From positions 62,001 to 126,000 of the forward strand of contig NZ_PGFA01000002.1 of the NCBI RefSeq assembly GCF_002797555.1: a stretch of 64,000 nt of DNA, read 5' to 3'. Both the position numbers and the translations under genes were made by a program. This DNA comes from Hymenobacter chitinivorans DSM 11115. GTDB taxonomy: Bacteria; Bacteroidota; Bacteroidia; Cytophagales; Hymenobacteraceae. The notes under the pieces were generated by a model. The model was not told where the DNA came from, made no database searches, and saw nothing but the letters and a program-made list of their open reading frames with translations. Positions 17,745 to 26,711 of this stretch are shown here, one piece after another. Position 1 is the stretch's first letter. The number at the start of each line of letters is the position of its first letter.

Positions 17745-19370
17745 ATGAAAAAGTTACTGTGGAGTATACTAAGCGGCTTACTGGTCAGCACCGCCGCTCT
17801 GGGCCAGCAGCCCGCCGACCTGGTGCTGCTCAACGGCAAGCTCTTTACCGCCGATGCCACCCAACCCACGGCCCAGGCCCTGGCCATTCGCGGGGCGCGG
17901 ATTGTGGCCGTGGGCACCACGGCCGACATCAGCAAGCTGGCCGGGCCCCGCACCCGCCGCATCGACCTGCAGGGCCGCACCTGTACGCCGGGCTTCAACG
18001 ATGCCCACAACCACTTTACGCCCGCGCCCCGGGGCACCACGCTGGCTTTCACCACAATGGAGCCCAGCTGGGTGGAAACTACCCTGGCCCTGACGGCGGC
18101 GGTGCAGCAGGCTCCGGCCGGAAGCTGGGTGTATGGCTGGGTAGGCCGGGCCGTCGTCACGGATGAGCAGGTAACCCGCGCCGCCCTCGACCGGTTGGCT
18201 CCCAACCACCCCGTGCTGCTGCGGGCCTACTACGGGCACGGCTACATTGCCAACTCCCGGGCCCTGCAGCAGCTCGGTATCGGGGAGCAGCAGCCCGATC
18301 CGCTGGGCGGCTACTACGAGCACACGGCGGCCGGCCCGCTCAACGGTCGGTTTTGGGAATACGCCCAGTGGCAGCCCAGCCGCACCCTGGCCACCCAAAC
18401 GCCCGACTCGGTGGCGCTAACCGAGCTGCGGCAGCTGTCGGCCGAAGCCCTGCGCCTGGGTATCACCTCGGTGCAGCTGTTCTCCTTTCTGCCTTTCGAG
18501 CGGTTCGTGCGCTTGCTGGCGCAAGCCAAGCTGCCCATCCGGGTGCGGGCCATACCATTTTCCCCCACCACGCCCCAGCAGCGCGACCTGAGCGAGGTGC
18601 GGCAGCTGCCGGCCTTGCAGCGGGGGCTGCCCGCCACCGTGCAGGCCAGCGGCATGAAGTGGGTGCTCGACGGCACGCCCTACGAACGGGGCGCGGCCCT
18701 GCGCCAGCCCTACCAGGACCGCCCCGGGTGGACGGGCAAGCTCAACTTCAGCGAGGCCGAAGTAGCCCGCATGGTGCAGGAGTCGGTCGATTTTAAGCAG
18801 CAGCTGCTGGTACACTGCGCCGGCGACCGGACGGCCGAGGCCGTGCTGCAGGCTATGGAGCAGAATGGGGCCGCCAACAGCTGGCCCGCGCGCCGGGTCC
18901 GCATTGAGCACGGCGACGGCCTCATCGGCGACCTGCTGCCGCGGGCCCGGGCGCTGGGCGTGGTGGTGGTGCAAAACCCGAGTCACTTCACCGAGCCCGA
19001 GCTGTTTCACCAGCGCTGGGGTACGAAAATGCAGCCACTGGGCTCATTGGTCAAGGCGGGCGTGCCGGTAGCGCTGGGCTCGGATGGGCCCCTGAATCCT
19101 TTTCTGAACATCATGCTGGCCGGCATCACCCCCAGCAACCCGGCCGAGGCCCTGACCCGGGAGCAGGCCGTGCGGGCCTATACGTACGGCTCGGCCTTCG
19201 CCGAATTCGCGGAGAAAGACAAAGGCCGGCTGGCCGCCGGGCAGCTGGCCGACGTGGTGGTCTTGTCCCAGGATATCTTCGCCGTGCCACCCCCGGAGCT
19301 GCCCAAGACCAGCAGCGTGCTGACCCTGATTGGCGGGCAAGTAGTCTACGATGCGAAGGTGCTGAAATAG
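17745..19370 (+). CDS. Exported YtcJ-type amidohydrolase
   Basis: A 541-aa metal-dependent hydrolase with a signal peptide (residues 1-21, ending ALGQ). Metal ligands of the amidohydrolase superfamily are visible: FNDAHNHF (about residue 88), LLVHCAGD (about 356), RIEHGDG (about 387) and the final Asp in LGSDGPL (about 445). The layout fits the YtcJ/exoenzyme-regulatory AepA group, whose substrates are poorly known. The signal peptide places it in the periplasm or outside. It is transcribed alone; a hairpin follows it. Confidence 0.9.
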   Translation: MKKLLWSILSGLLVSTAALGQQPADLVLLNGKLFTADATQPTAQALAIRGARIVAVGTTADISKLAGPRTRRIDLQGRTCTPGFNDAHNHFTPAPRGTTLAFTTMEPSWVETTLALTAAVQQAPAGSWVYGWVGRAVVTDEQVTRAALDRLAPNHPVLLRAYYGHGYIANSRALQQLGIGEQQPDPLGGYYEHTAAGPLNGRFWEYAQWQPSRTLATQTPDSVALTELRQLSAEALRLGITSVQLFSFLPFERFVRLLAQAKLPIRVRAIPFSPTTPQQRDLSEVRQLPALQRGLPATVQASGMKWVLDGTPYERGAALRQPYQDRPGWTGKLNFSEAEVARMVQESVDFKQQLLVHCAGDRTAEAVLQAMEQNGAANSWPARRVRIEHGDGLIGDLLPRARALGVVVVQNPSHFTEPELFHQRWGTKMQPLGSLVKAGVPVALGSDGPLNPFLNIMLAGITPSNPAEALTREQAVRAYTYGSAFAEFAEKDKGRLAAGQLADVVVLSQDIFAVPPPELPKTSSVLTLIGGQVVYDAKVLK

Positions 19371-19409
19371 CCGGCGGCCCAGCTGTTTCGAACTGCGAAG
19401 AAGCCCAAA

Positions 19410-19446
19410 CAGCCCCACCCTGACCAATGCGGCCGGGGCGGGGCTG
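19410..19446. terminator. Hairpin between amidohydrolase gene and decayed tail-fibre gene
   Basis: CAGCCCC and GGGGCTG arms with GC-rich inner pairing lie between the convergent gene ends. It is the same kind of GC-rich hairpin that follows the neighbouring genes. Confidence 0.5.
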
Positions 19447-19486
19447 TGGTAGCGGGAGTCCAGTTGCCGAAAAGCACTAGCAACCG

Positions 19487-20634
19487 TTAGCGCTGAGCCT
19501 GGGCCACGAGCAGGGCTTCGAGGCGGCGCACCCGCTCTTCCAGGGCTGCAGTGGTAGCGGCCGCAGTTCCTGGCTGCTCCGGCTGCCGGGCCCGGGCCTG
19601 CTGCTGGCGGAGCTTGGCGTTTTCAGCTTCCAGAGCCAGCACGCGGCGGTAGAGGGCCTGAATGGCAATCAGGTTGACGCCGTCGAAGTCGGCCTGGTTG
19701 ATGGTGGTGGCATTGCCGCTGCGGCCCACGCCGTCGTGGCCGAAGGCCCGGTAGAAGTCCTGGGCCATGGGGCCGTAGTGGCGCATGGTGTCGGGGCTCT
19801 GGCCGATGTAGTTCCACGAACCCAGGCGCATCTGGTTGATGCGGGCCAGGAACTGGTTGCCGTCGGCCAGCACCCGGCGCTCCTTCTTGGTCGAGTCGGA
19901 AAGGGTTTGCCAGGCATTGCCGCCGGCAAACAGCTGCACGCCCACGCTCATGGCGGAATTGGTATAGAGGCGGTAGCCGCCCACGTAGCGGGTCGAAAAC
20001 TGGTTGTTGGCCGAGCTGTTGAGGAAGTTGGTCGTGGCCTCGTCGGCCGCCACGAAGGACCCGGAAAAACCGTTGGTGCTGGCGCGCTGACCCCAGGACC
20101 ACCGAGCCAATGCCCGGCGGCCGTGCAGGTATAGCCCAGGGCCAGGCTGCCGAAACCGCTGGCCGTGCTGCTGGCCCCCAGCGCCACACTGGCCGTGCCG
20201 CTGGCGGTAGCGGCGCTGCCCATGGCGATGGCAACGGTGGAGGTGGCCTTGCTGCCGTCGCCGCTGGCAAATGAGCCAAAGCCTGAGGCCGTGACGTCAT
20301 TGCCGAAGGCCTGGGAATAGAAACCGGTATTGATGTCGTCCCACTGGTTGCCATCGACTGCGCCGGCGCGCAGGGACCCTTTAATAGGGATACCACATCA
20401 GCCGGAGCCCGGCCCCGGTGGCCGGAATCAGGCCGTAGCCCAGGGTGCCGGTGGCAAGCAGGCCGCCGTCGGCGTTGTCGAGGCGAAGCCTTCAATTGGG
20501 CGGCCCGTGGTGTTGGTGCTGCCCATGCGCACCAGGCCGGTGGCGCTGATGCTCAGGCCCACCGAGCCGGGCGTGGCGGCCGTGCCGCCCACCAGACGGA
20601 AATTTGATAGGGGAGAGGGCAGCTTGTCAGGCAA
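19487..20634 (-). pseudogene. Decayed tail-fibre/S74 chaperone paralogue
   Basis: This is a broken third copy of the gene at 22442-24130. The last 207 residues (up to about 20110) are open and match the intact copy closely (LFAGGNAWQTLSDSTKKERR, INQADFDGVNLIAIQALY). Upstream of that, matching pieces continue in other frames: head-repeat sequence (ALGASSTASGFGSLALG) at about 19948-20223, a GLRLMWYP-like piece near 20380, and LVGGTAATPGSVGLSISATG at about 20530-20610. Thus at least two or three frameshifts are present, and the signal peptide and N-terminal region are missing altogether. The C-terminal chaperone region is best preserved, so decay may be recent. Confidence 0.8.
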
Positions 20635-20651
20635 ACCCGGTTACAAGCCAA

Positions 20652-20684
20652 GCGCCCGGCCTCCGCAAGTGGGAAGCCGGGCGC
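20652..20684. terminator. GCGCCCGGC/GCCGGGCGC hairpin
   Basis: A 9-bp GC stem lies about 80 bases past the end of the tail-fibre gene at 20766. Near-identical cores recur at 22366 and 24221 and after the serine hydrolase gene. Confidence 0.6.
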
Positions 20685-20765
20685 GGCGTGTTACTAGTTG
20701 TACTAGAGCGTAAGCAGGATAGGGGCAACGCGGCGCCGGGTTTCGAGAGCCGGCAACGCGGCAGC

Positions 20766-22265
20766 TTAGTGCTGGGCCGTGGGCGCCAGGGTTTGCTGGA
20801 GCCGGGCTACTTGCTGCTGCAGGCTGAGCAGGGCGGCGTGGTCGGCTTGCTGGGCGGCCTGGGCGCGCTCGGCCCGCTGGGTTTGGGCGTCCAGCTGGGC
20901 GTGCAGCTCCTTGAGGGCCTCCAGCAGCACGGGCGTGAGCTGGGCGTAGTTTACGGCCTTATAGCCCTGGGCGTCGGTGCTGACCAGCTCCGGGTAGATT
21001 TTCTCGATTTCCTGGGCCAGGACGCCCACCTGCTCGGCCCCGGCAATGCCGCCGTGCTGCACGCCCAGGGCGTTCCAGGTGTAGCGTACCCCGCGCATAG
21101 CCAATACGGTGGCCAGGGCCCCGCTCAGGGGGCGGATGTTCTGCTTGAAGCGCACGTCGGAAACCGCCACGTTGTTGCCGCGGATTATGCCGGCCACGTC
21201 GAGCTTATAGGCCGGGTTGGTGGTGCCCACGCCCACGTTGCCCGTGGTTTGGTCCCAGCTCATGACGGGCGCGGCCGTAGCGGCCTCGACGCGCTCCAGC
21301 ACCAGACGGTCGTTGGTGGAGCCGCCTTCCGAGGCGCCGTTATTGTGGCGCAGGTTCCAGCCGTAGTTGAGGTCGTTTTCCCGGAACCGCAGCGTGGCCC
21401 CGGTCACGCTGCTATTGGTGTTGGAGTGAATCAGTAGAATGGGGGTGGCTACGTCGCCTACTTCCACTTCGCCGCCGTCAGCAGTGAGCTTGTAAGGGCC
21501 TAGGTTGAAGTTGCCCCCGGCGGCGGTAATGGGCATCCATTTGCCGTTGCCCACCCCGTCGGAGGTTAGCACTTTGCCCACGCCCTGGGTGCCGTCGACG
21601 ATGCGGATGGCGGCATTGGCGTTGACGTAGCCGGGGTGGCCGGCCAGGCCCACCCAGCGCAGGGGCTGCCCGGGCCGCCCCGCCGTGAAAATGCCGCCCC
21701 AGCCTTCGGCGCGGTAGGCGTTGCCCCACACGGCGTAGTCGATATCCTGGTTGTAGGGGCCGGTGCCGTAGCCCGAGAGCATGGTGCGGGTGTAGTTGCG
21801 GCCGTAGATGCTGCGCGTCATCAGGGCCACGCTCTTGTTGGGCACCAGCGACTGAATCTGCACCTGGGCCGTGGAGTCGCCCAGCGCGGAGGTGGCCACG
21901 CCCGTCAGCCGCTCGTTGTTCAGGTCGAGGGTTTGGGTGGCGACGTGGTTGCCCAGGTTGTCGCCGGCTCCGCCGCTGCGGGCTTTGTCGGGGATGAAGA
22001 GCCAGCCGCCGCTCATGGCATACCAGAAGCCCTTGCGGCCGTCGGTTTGGAAGACCATCAGGCCGTCGGGCGGGGAGGCAATGCCGGTGCGCGCCACGGA
22101 GTCCATGCGCGGGATGAGCAGGCCCTTGCCCTGGGCGTCGAGGTCGAGGATGGCTTTGCTGTTGGGCGTGCCGGCCGTGCCGATGCGCACCCCGCCGGGC
22201 GTGGTTTGGGCCTGGGCCACGGTGGCAAGGCTCAGGGCAATCAGTACTGAGTAGAATGTTTTCAT
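20766..22265 (-). CDS. Exported tail-fibre-domain protein with S74 intramolecular chaperone
   Basis: A 499-aa protein with a signal peptide (residues 1-20, ending AQAQ). A repetitive beta-rich stalk follows (GGVRIGTAGTPNSKAILDLD, LNNERLTG, NVGVGTTNPAYKLDVAG). From about residue 370 the C-terminus is a Peptidase_S74 domain (PF13884): VSDVRFKQNIRPL, VGVLAQEIEKIYPELV, YAQLTPVLLEALKEL, then a coiled coil. In phages this domain trimerises a fibre and cuts itself off; in Bacteroidota such proteins are exported surface proteins of unknown role. The start at 22265 is supported by a signal peptide and a -7 element 23 bases upstream. Confidence 0.85.
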   Translation of the reverse strand: MKTFYSVLIALSLATVAQAQTTPGGVRIGTAGTPNSKAILDLDAQGKGLLIPRMDSVARTGIASPPDGLMVFQTDGRKGFWYAMSGGWLFIPDKARSGGAGDNLGNHVATQTLDLNNERLTGVATSALGDSTAQVQIQSLVPNKSVALMTRSIYGRNYTRTMLSGYGTGPYNQDIDYAVWGNAYRAEGWGGIFTAGRPGQPLRWVGLAGHPGYVNANAAIRIVDGTQGVGKVLTSDGVGNGKWMPITAAGGNFNLGPYKLTADGGEVEVGDVATPILLIHSNTNSSVTGATLRFRENDLNYGWNLRHNNGASEGGSTNDRLVLERVEAATAAPVMSWDQTTGNVGVGTTNPAYKLDVAGIIRGNNVAVSDVRFKQNIRPLSGALATVLAMRGVRYTWNALGVQHGGIAGAEQVGVLAQEIEKIYPELVSTDAQGYKAVNYAQLTPVLLEALKELHAQLDAQTQRAERAQAAQQADHAALLSLQQQVARLQQTLAPTAQH

Positions 22266-22287
22266 TAGCGGAAAGTATATAGGAATA

Positions 22288-22295
22288 CGAAGATA
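22288..22295 (-). promoter_or_regulatory. TATCTTCG -7-like element
   Basis: TATCTTCG on the minus strand lies 23 bases before the ATG of the 499-aa tail-fibre gene. The same octamer sits at the same distance before the neighbouring paralogue (24156-24163). It differs from TAnnTTTG by one base. Confidence 0.4.
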
Positions 22296-22365
22296 CTCGG
22301 CTGAGCTGTAGGCTGTATCAGGAAAGTGAAAATTAGTGCGGACCGGCCTGGCGGCTACAGGCCAG

Positions 22366-22394
22366 CGCCCGGCCTCCCCACGGGAAGCCGGGCG
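22366..22394. terminator. GCCCGGC/GCCGGGC hairpin
   Basis: The stem lies about 50 bases past the end of the 562-aa tail-fibre gene and is of the same sequence family as the hairpin at 20652. Confidence 0.55.
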
Positions 22395-22441
22395 GGGCGG
22401 CGGCAACCTGGACTGCGCGGCCGGGGCTGCGGGGCCGGCCT

Positions 22442-24130
22442 TTAACGTTGGGCCTGGGGAGCCAGCAGCCCTTCGAGGCGGCGCAGCCGTTCTTCCAAGG
22501 AGGCCGTGCTGGCCTCGGTGCGCTGCTGGTTTTGCTGGGCTTTCAGAGTCTGCTGGCGGAGCTTGTCGTTTTCGGCCTTCAGCGCCAGTACCTGGCGGTA
22601 GAGGGCCTGAATGGCAATCAGGTTGACGCCGTCGAAGTCGGCCTGGTTGATGGTGGTGGCATTGCCGCTGCGGCCCACGCCGTCGTGGCCGAAGGCGGCG
22701 TAGAAGTCCTGGGCCATGGGGCCGTAGTGGCGCATGGTGTCGGGGCTCTGGCCGATGTAGTTCCAGGAGCCCAGGCGCATGCGGTTGATGCGGGCCAGGA
22801 ACTGGTTGCCGTCGGCCAGCACCCGGCGCTCCTTCTTGGTCGAGTCGGAAAGGGTTTGCCAGGCATTGCCACCGGCAAACAGCTGCACGCCCACGGGGGT
22901 GCCCAGCGGCGAGAGTCCGGCGGGGTCGTCGCGGGTGGCCACGGTGGTAAAGAGGCGGTAGCCCCCGGCAAAGCGGGCCGTGAACTGGTTGTAGTTGTTG
23001 CAGTACACCGAGTCCTGTGCGCGGTCGGTGGGCGGTATGTTAGAAGGGGTAATGGCCAGCGGCGACATATCGGCCAGCACGAAGCAGCCAAAGTAGCCGT
23101 TGGTGCGGGCGTAGTAGCCCAGGGTGTAGGTGTTGCCCCGGCTGGAGCGGGAGTAGGATCCCTGGCCAAAAGCCAGCGACGGGGGCCAGTTCGGCACGTA
23201 GGCGCCCACGGCGGCGGAGTAGTTGGCGACCGTGGAGCTCAGCACCTTGCACTGGTAGCCGCCGACCAGGTTGTACCAGCCTTTGGGGGAGTTGCGCCCG
23301 CCCATGGCCACCCCGTAGAAGGACTGCGCCATGTCGTTGTTGATGCCCGTGACCAGCGTGCCTTCGCAGTTGCGCATGCGGTTGTTCCAGCCGAAGGCCG
23401 TGGAGTAGGTGCTGCCGGCCTGGTTGTCGAGGCCAAAGGCCGCCGAGTACTGGCCGATGGCAGCGCTATTGGAGGATGTGGTGTTCCACCGGTCGCCGGT
23501 GACGCCGCCGGCCCGGAAGGCGCTGTAGTAGGAAAGCCACATCAGCCGGTCGCCGGCCCCGGTAACGGCGGGCGTCGTGTTGCCCTTGCCCTGGTCGGAG
23601 GTGATGACCACGTCCTGGTCCATGTCGAGCAGGCGCACACCGTAGCGGGTGGTGGAGTCGGCATTGACGCGGGTGGCGCCCACGGTAAGCAGGCCGTTGC
23701 CGTTGAGGCTGAGGCCGCCCCGGGTAGCGCGGGCCGTGGTGCCGCCCACCAGCTTGTTGCCGTTGAGGTTGAGGTTCTGGGTGGCGGTGTGGTTGCCCAG
23801 GTTGTCGCCGCCGGTGGTGCTGCCGCTGGTGGGCAGCAGGCTCCAGGAGCTGCCCCCGTAGAGGTAGAGGCCCGCGGCGGTACCGGTGGCGGGGCTGTCG
23901 GTCTGGTAGACGAGCAGGCCGGCGGCGGGCTGCTGAATGGCCTCGCGCTGAACCTGGGTGAGGCGGGGCGGCAGAAAGCCCTGGGGCGCGGTGCCGGGGT
24001 TGGGCGACGTCACGTCGAGCACCGCCGAGCTGGCCGGGGTGGTGGTGCCGATGCCGACGGATTGGGCGCGCAAGGCGGTGGGGGCAGCCAGCAACAGGGC
24101 GGCAGCAGTGGCAAGTAGGAGTGCTTTCAA
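22442..24130 (-). CDS. Exported tail-fibre-domain protein with head repeats and S74-like end
   Basis: A 562-aa protein if read from TTG at 24130, which gives a clean signal peptide (start KALLLATAAALLLAAP, cleavage after LRAQ). A longer frame from ATG at 24229 would put the -7 element inside the coding region. After VGIGTTTPASSAVLDV comes a stalk, then trimeric-autotransporter-like head repeats (AAIGQYSAAFG, TYSTAFGWNN), then an S74-like chaperone from about residue 428 (LSDSTKKERR, MAQDFYAAFG, NQADFDGVNLIAIQALY) and a coiled coil. It is a paralogue of the decayed copy at 19487-20634 and a more distant relative of the 499-aa protein. Probably a trimeric surface fibre; ligand unknown. Confidence 0.82.
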   Translation of the reverse strand: MKALLLATAAALLLAAPTALRAQSVGIGTTTPASSAVLDVTSPNPGTAPQGFLPPRLTQVQREAIQQPAAGLLVYQTDSPATGTAAGLYLYGGSSWSLLPTSGSTTGGDNLGNHTATQNLNLNGNKLVGGTTARATRGGLSLNGNGLLTVGATRVNADSTTRYGVRLLDMDQDVVITSDQGKGNTTPAVTGAGDRLMWLSYYSAFRAGGVTGDRWNTTSSNSAAIGQYSAAFGLDNQAGSTYSTAFGWNNRMRNCEGTLVTGINNDMAQSFYGVAMGGRNSPKGWYNLVGGYQCKVLSSTVANYSAAVGAYVPNWPPSLAFGQGSYSRSSRGNTYTLGYYARTNGYFGCFVLADMSPLAITPSNIPPTDRAQDSVYCNNYNQFTARFAGGYRLFTTVATRDDPAGLSPLGTPVGVQLFAGGNAWQTLSDSTKKERRVLADGNQFLARINRMRLGSWNYIGQSPDTMRHYGPMAQDFYAAFGHDGVGRSGNATTINQADFDGVNLIAIQALYRQVLALKAENDKLRQQTLKAQQNQQRTEASTASLEERLRRLEGLLAPQAQR

Positions 24131-24155
24131 CTGGATATAGGGATAGTACAAGCCA

Positions 24156-24163
24156 CGAAGATA
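24156..24163 (-). promoter_or_regulatory. TATCTTCG -7-like element
   Basis: It lies 26 bases before the TTG at 24130 and matches the octamer ahead of the next paralogue. It decides the start: a start at 24229 would be upstream of the promoter. Confidence 0.4.
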
Positions 24164-24220
24164 AGGAGGGTATTCTGTAAGCGGCTGAAAATAAGGTGTT
24201 CGGTTTGCATGATTCGGCTG

Positions 24221-24272
24221 GTAAAGCACAACGCCCGGCTTCCTTAGTAAAAGGCCAGGCGTTATGCTTTAC
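24221..24272. terminator. Long hairpin GTAAAGCA...TGCTTTAC
   Basis: The arms GTAAAGCA and AACGCC pair with GGCGTT and TGCTTTAC; part of the middle is the recurrent CGCCCGGC core. It lies downstream of the 125-aa gene on the minus strand. Confidence 0.5.
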
Positions 24273-24297
24273 AATAGAATAGGGTAACGATGGGGAG

Positions 24298-24327
24298 AGT
24301 AGGGCGAACTGTGTAGTTCGCCCTACT
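24298..24327. terminator. 13-bp perfect-stem hairpin
   Basis: AGTAGGGCGAACT and its complement flank a GTGT loop, 16 bases past the end of the 125-aa gene. It is a likely terminator for that gene, next to a second hairpin. Confidence 0.55.
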
Positions 24328-24342
24328 GGAACTGGGGCTGGC

Positions 24343-24720
24343 TCACCATTCCTCGTGCCTGGGGCATACGTCGTGCTGACTTGCGCCCGATGCCTGGAGC
24401 CCGGCTTCGTACTCTTCGGTGAAGTAATGCCGCGGCCGGGTTTCGTTTGGTAAGGTGACCCAGAAAGTCAGGACCAGCTTGTGGGCGGTTAGCTCTACTA
24501 CTTCAAAGCAGAAATCGGGGCGGCCGGGCTCGGTGAGCCGCAGCCGTTGTTTGCCGTCGTGCTCATCCAGCCAGAAAAGCTGGCTGGTGGCCTGGGCCGA
24601 GGTTTTTACGTGGGTCAGGTCGAGCGGGGTGCCTTTGTCGCTCACGCTGGCCATGCCGGTGAAGTGGGGACCTTTACGCACTTCGCGCAAATACCAGATG
24701 CGGGCAAGGGTGGGGGACAT
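24343..24720 (-). CDS. Hypothetical 125-aa protein
   Basis: A small soluble protein without signal peptide. The sequence alternates beta-like stretches (SQLFWLDEHDGKQRLRLTEPG, CFEVVELTAHKLVLTFWV) and reads like a small beta-barrel or lipocalin-like domain, but no family is recognised. It lies 46 bases downstream of a membrane-protein gene on the same strand, so the two are likely co-transcribed. Confidence 0.6.
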   Translation of the reverse strand: MSPTLARIWYLREVRKGPHFTGMASVSDKGTPLDLTHVKTSAQATSQLFWLDEHDGKQRLRLTEPGRPDFCFEVVELTAHKLVLTFWVTLPNETRPRHYFTEEYEAGLQASGASQHDVCPRHEEW

Positions 24721-24766
24721 GGGCAGCGGCGGGAGTAGCTTCGGGGACGGGGGATTTTAGGCCGCC

Positions 24767-25267
24767 TTAGACGTGCGCCCCGTGGGGCCGGCGCCAGGTA
24801 AGCAAAAACGGCAGCAGCCCCAGCAGCACCAGGGCGCCACCGACCACGGCTAGGCGCACCTCCACCGGCCAGGCTTCCAGCGGCCAGCGCAGGTAGGCTA
24901 GTAGCCGGTTGATGGGCTGGCTCTGATAGTAGTGGGTCCAGGAGCTGACGAGGGCCGCCCCCAACAGCAGCACCGGCAGCAGCCGGCTTTCGCCCCGGTG
25001 CCACACGACCAGGGCCGATAAACAGCAGCCGAGCAGAATGGCGGCCCCCCAGGCATAGAGCGGACCGGCCTGCATGCTGGTAATAACTATGCTGGCTGGT
25101 TGCCCGGAAGCTTTGATCATCGCCTCGGCTCCAGCCCGCTGGTAGATTTCGGTTAACGACGCAAATCGAATAATCTGGAGCTGCTGGCCCCCCAGGATGA
25201 GCAGGGGAATAGCCAGACAGTGCGAAGCGAATAAGCGCCAGTTGAACGGGCGGAGGTGAATCGGCAT
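24767..25267 (-). CDS. Hypothetical four-helix membrane protein
   Basis: A 166-aa protein with hydrophobic segments at about 11-30, 66-86, 90-108 and 138-158. The start at 25267 is chosen over a longer frame because the extension is low-complexity. No family recognised. It precedes the 125-aa gene and is divergent from the serine hydrolase gene 124 bases away. Confidence 0.6.
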   Translation of the reverse strand: MPIHLRPFNWRLFASHCLAIPLLILGGQQLQIIRFASLTEIYQRAGAEAMIKASGQPASIVITSMQAGPLYAWGAAILLGCCLSALVVWHRGESRLLPVLLLGAALVSSWTHYYQSQPINRLLAYLRWPLEAWPVEVRLAVVGGALVLLGLLPFLLTWRRPHGAHV

Positions 25268-25391
25268 AGGTAGTAGCGGCGGCGGTAGGGGCGCCCTAAA
25301 GAACGTGGTTTGGAGCCGAATTGGAAGCTGGAGTCTGGTGGCGCCCGGGCCGGGTCGGTATTTCCCTACTTTTGGCGAAAACAGACAACGG

Positions 25392-26564
25392 ATGAATCGT
25401 CGGAAATTCTTGGGAATGGGCGCCTCCTTGCTGGTGGCCCCCGTGGCCTGGGGCCGGATGGGCGGGGATAAAACCTGGGAGCGGGAGTTTGCCACGTTTG
25501 TGGAAGCCGGCCTGGCCCGCACGCATACTCCCGGCCTGGGCGTGGCCATCGTGCGCGGCGGCCGGACGCGGTTTGCGGCCGGCTACGGGCTGGCCGACGT
25601 GCAGGCCCGCCGGGCCGTGACGCCGGACACGGCCTTTCACATTGCCTCGGTGAGCAAGGTGGTGACCGGGGCAGCCCTGCTGCGGCTGCTGGAGCAGGGC
25701 AAGTACCAGCTCGATGAGCCCATTGGGCCTTACCTGGACTTTGGGGTGCGCCACCCGCTCTTTCCCGACGTGCCCCTCACGTTTCGCCACCTGCTGACGC
25801 ACACCTCCGGTATTTCGGATGCCCGCTACGGGGCAACGGCCGCCTTTACCGGGGCCGGCGACCCGAGCCTGCCGCTGCGGGATTTTCTGACGGGCTACCT
25901 CAGCCCCGGGGGCCAGTGGTACGGGGCGGCCGAGTGCTATGCGGCGGCGCGGCCGGGTACGCAGTGGAGCTACAGCAACGTGGCCATTGCCCTGCTGGGC
26001 TACCTGGCCGGGCGGGTGGGGGCGGTGCCCCTGGACGTCTTCACCCAGCAGCAGTTTTTCCGGCCCCTGCGCATGGAGCATACGGCCTGGAAAATAGCCG
26101 CCGTCGGGCCCCGGCACCTGGCCAAGCCCTACAAGCTGGAAGGCAGTGAGCTGCAAGAGCTGCCGCCCACCGGCTACCCCGACTGGCCCGCCGGCTCGCT
26201 GCGCAGCTCCCCGCGCGACTTTGCCCGGCTGCTGGAAGTGTTTACCAACGAGGGCATCGTGGGCGGCCACTCCTATTTGCAGCCCGCCACGCTCCACACC
26301 TTTCTGGCCGCGCAGCCGGGTATTGAGGTAGCGCCCGGCAACCCCACGATTCAGCAGGCCCTGATCTGGCTGCGGCGGGAGGTGAACGGGGCCCAACTGG
26401 CCAGCCACAGCGGCGGCGACCCGGGCGCCGATACCGTCGTGTGCCTCAACCTGGCCCAGCGCACGGGCGTGCTGATGTTTGCCAACGTCTCGGGCTCCCC
26501 CGAGCTGCGGGCGTTGCAGAAGGAAGTGGTGCTGCGGTTGCTGGACCGGGCCGCTACGGCCTAG
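25392..26564 (+). CDS. Serine hydrolase of the beta-lactamase/class C family
   Basis: A 390-aa protein. A twin-Arg-like start (MNRRKFLGMG) and a hydrophobic segment suggest export. Class C/PBP4-type motifs are visible: SVSK (nucleophile Ser at about residue 86), YSN (about 193) and HSGG (about 338). The fold begins LARTHTPGLGVAIVRGG and LLTHTSGI. Such proteins are often D-amino-acid or beta-lactam hydrolases of unknown substrate; resistance cannot be claimed from the sequence. The ATG at 25392 is set by the signal peptide. A strong terminator follows 51 bases after the stop. Confidence 0.9.
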   Translation: MNRRKFLGMGASLLVAPVAWGRMGGDKTWEREFATFVEAGLARTHTPGLGVAIVRGGRTRFAAGYGLADVQARRAVTPDTAFHIASVSKVVTGAALLRLLEQGKYQLDEPIGPYLDFGVRHPLFPDVPLTFRHLLTHTSGISDARYGATAAFTGAGDPSLPLRDFLTGYLSPGGQWYGAAECYAAARPGTQWSYSNVAIALLGYLAGRVGAVPLDVFTQQQFFRPLRMEHTAWKIAAVGPRHLAKPYKLEGSELQELPPTGYPDWPAGSLRSSPRDFARLLEVFTNEGIVGGHSYLQPATLHTFLAAQPGIEVAPGNPTIQQALIWLRREVNGAQLASHSGGDPGADTVVCLNLAQRTGVLMFANVSGSPELRALQKEVVLRLLDRAATA

Positions 26565-26615
26565 GGAGCTAGTGAAACCAACGTGCCCGGGTTGCGCTGC
26601 TGCCCGGTCACAGCA

Positions 26616-26651
26616 CAACGCCCGGCCTCCTGTGCAGGAGGCCGGGCGTTG
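26616..26651. terminator. Perfect palindromic terminator
   Basis: CAACGCCCGGCCTCCTG and its complement form a 16-17-bp stem. It lies 52 bases past the serine hydrolase stop and shares the CGCCCGGC core with the tail-fibre gene hairpins. Confidence 0.7.
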
Positions 26652-26711
26652 GCGGTTACAATAGATAGTGCAGCTAGGATAGGGGGCAACGCGGGCTTGC
26701 TTGTTTTTAGC

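Noticed and set aside
22448..24118. 556-codon frame antisense to the tail-fibre gene
   Set aside because: Gly/Val-rich mirror of a repeat-bearing coding sequence, with no motifs.
19487..24130. Prophage remnant because of tail-fibre domains
   Set aside because: No capsid, portal, terminase or integrase gene is present, and the proteins have signal peptides, so they look like host surface proteins.
25392..26564. Beta-lactam resistance gene
   Set aside because: SxxK, YSN and HSGG fit the wide class C/esterase family; resistance cannot be inferred from these.
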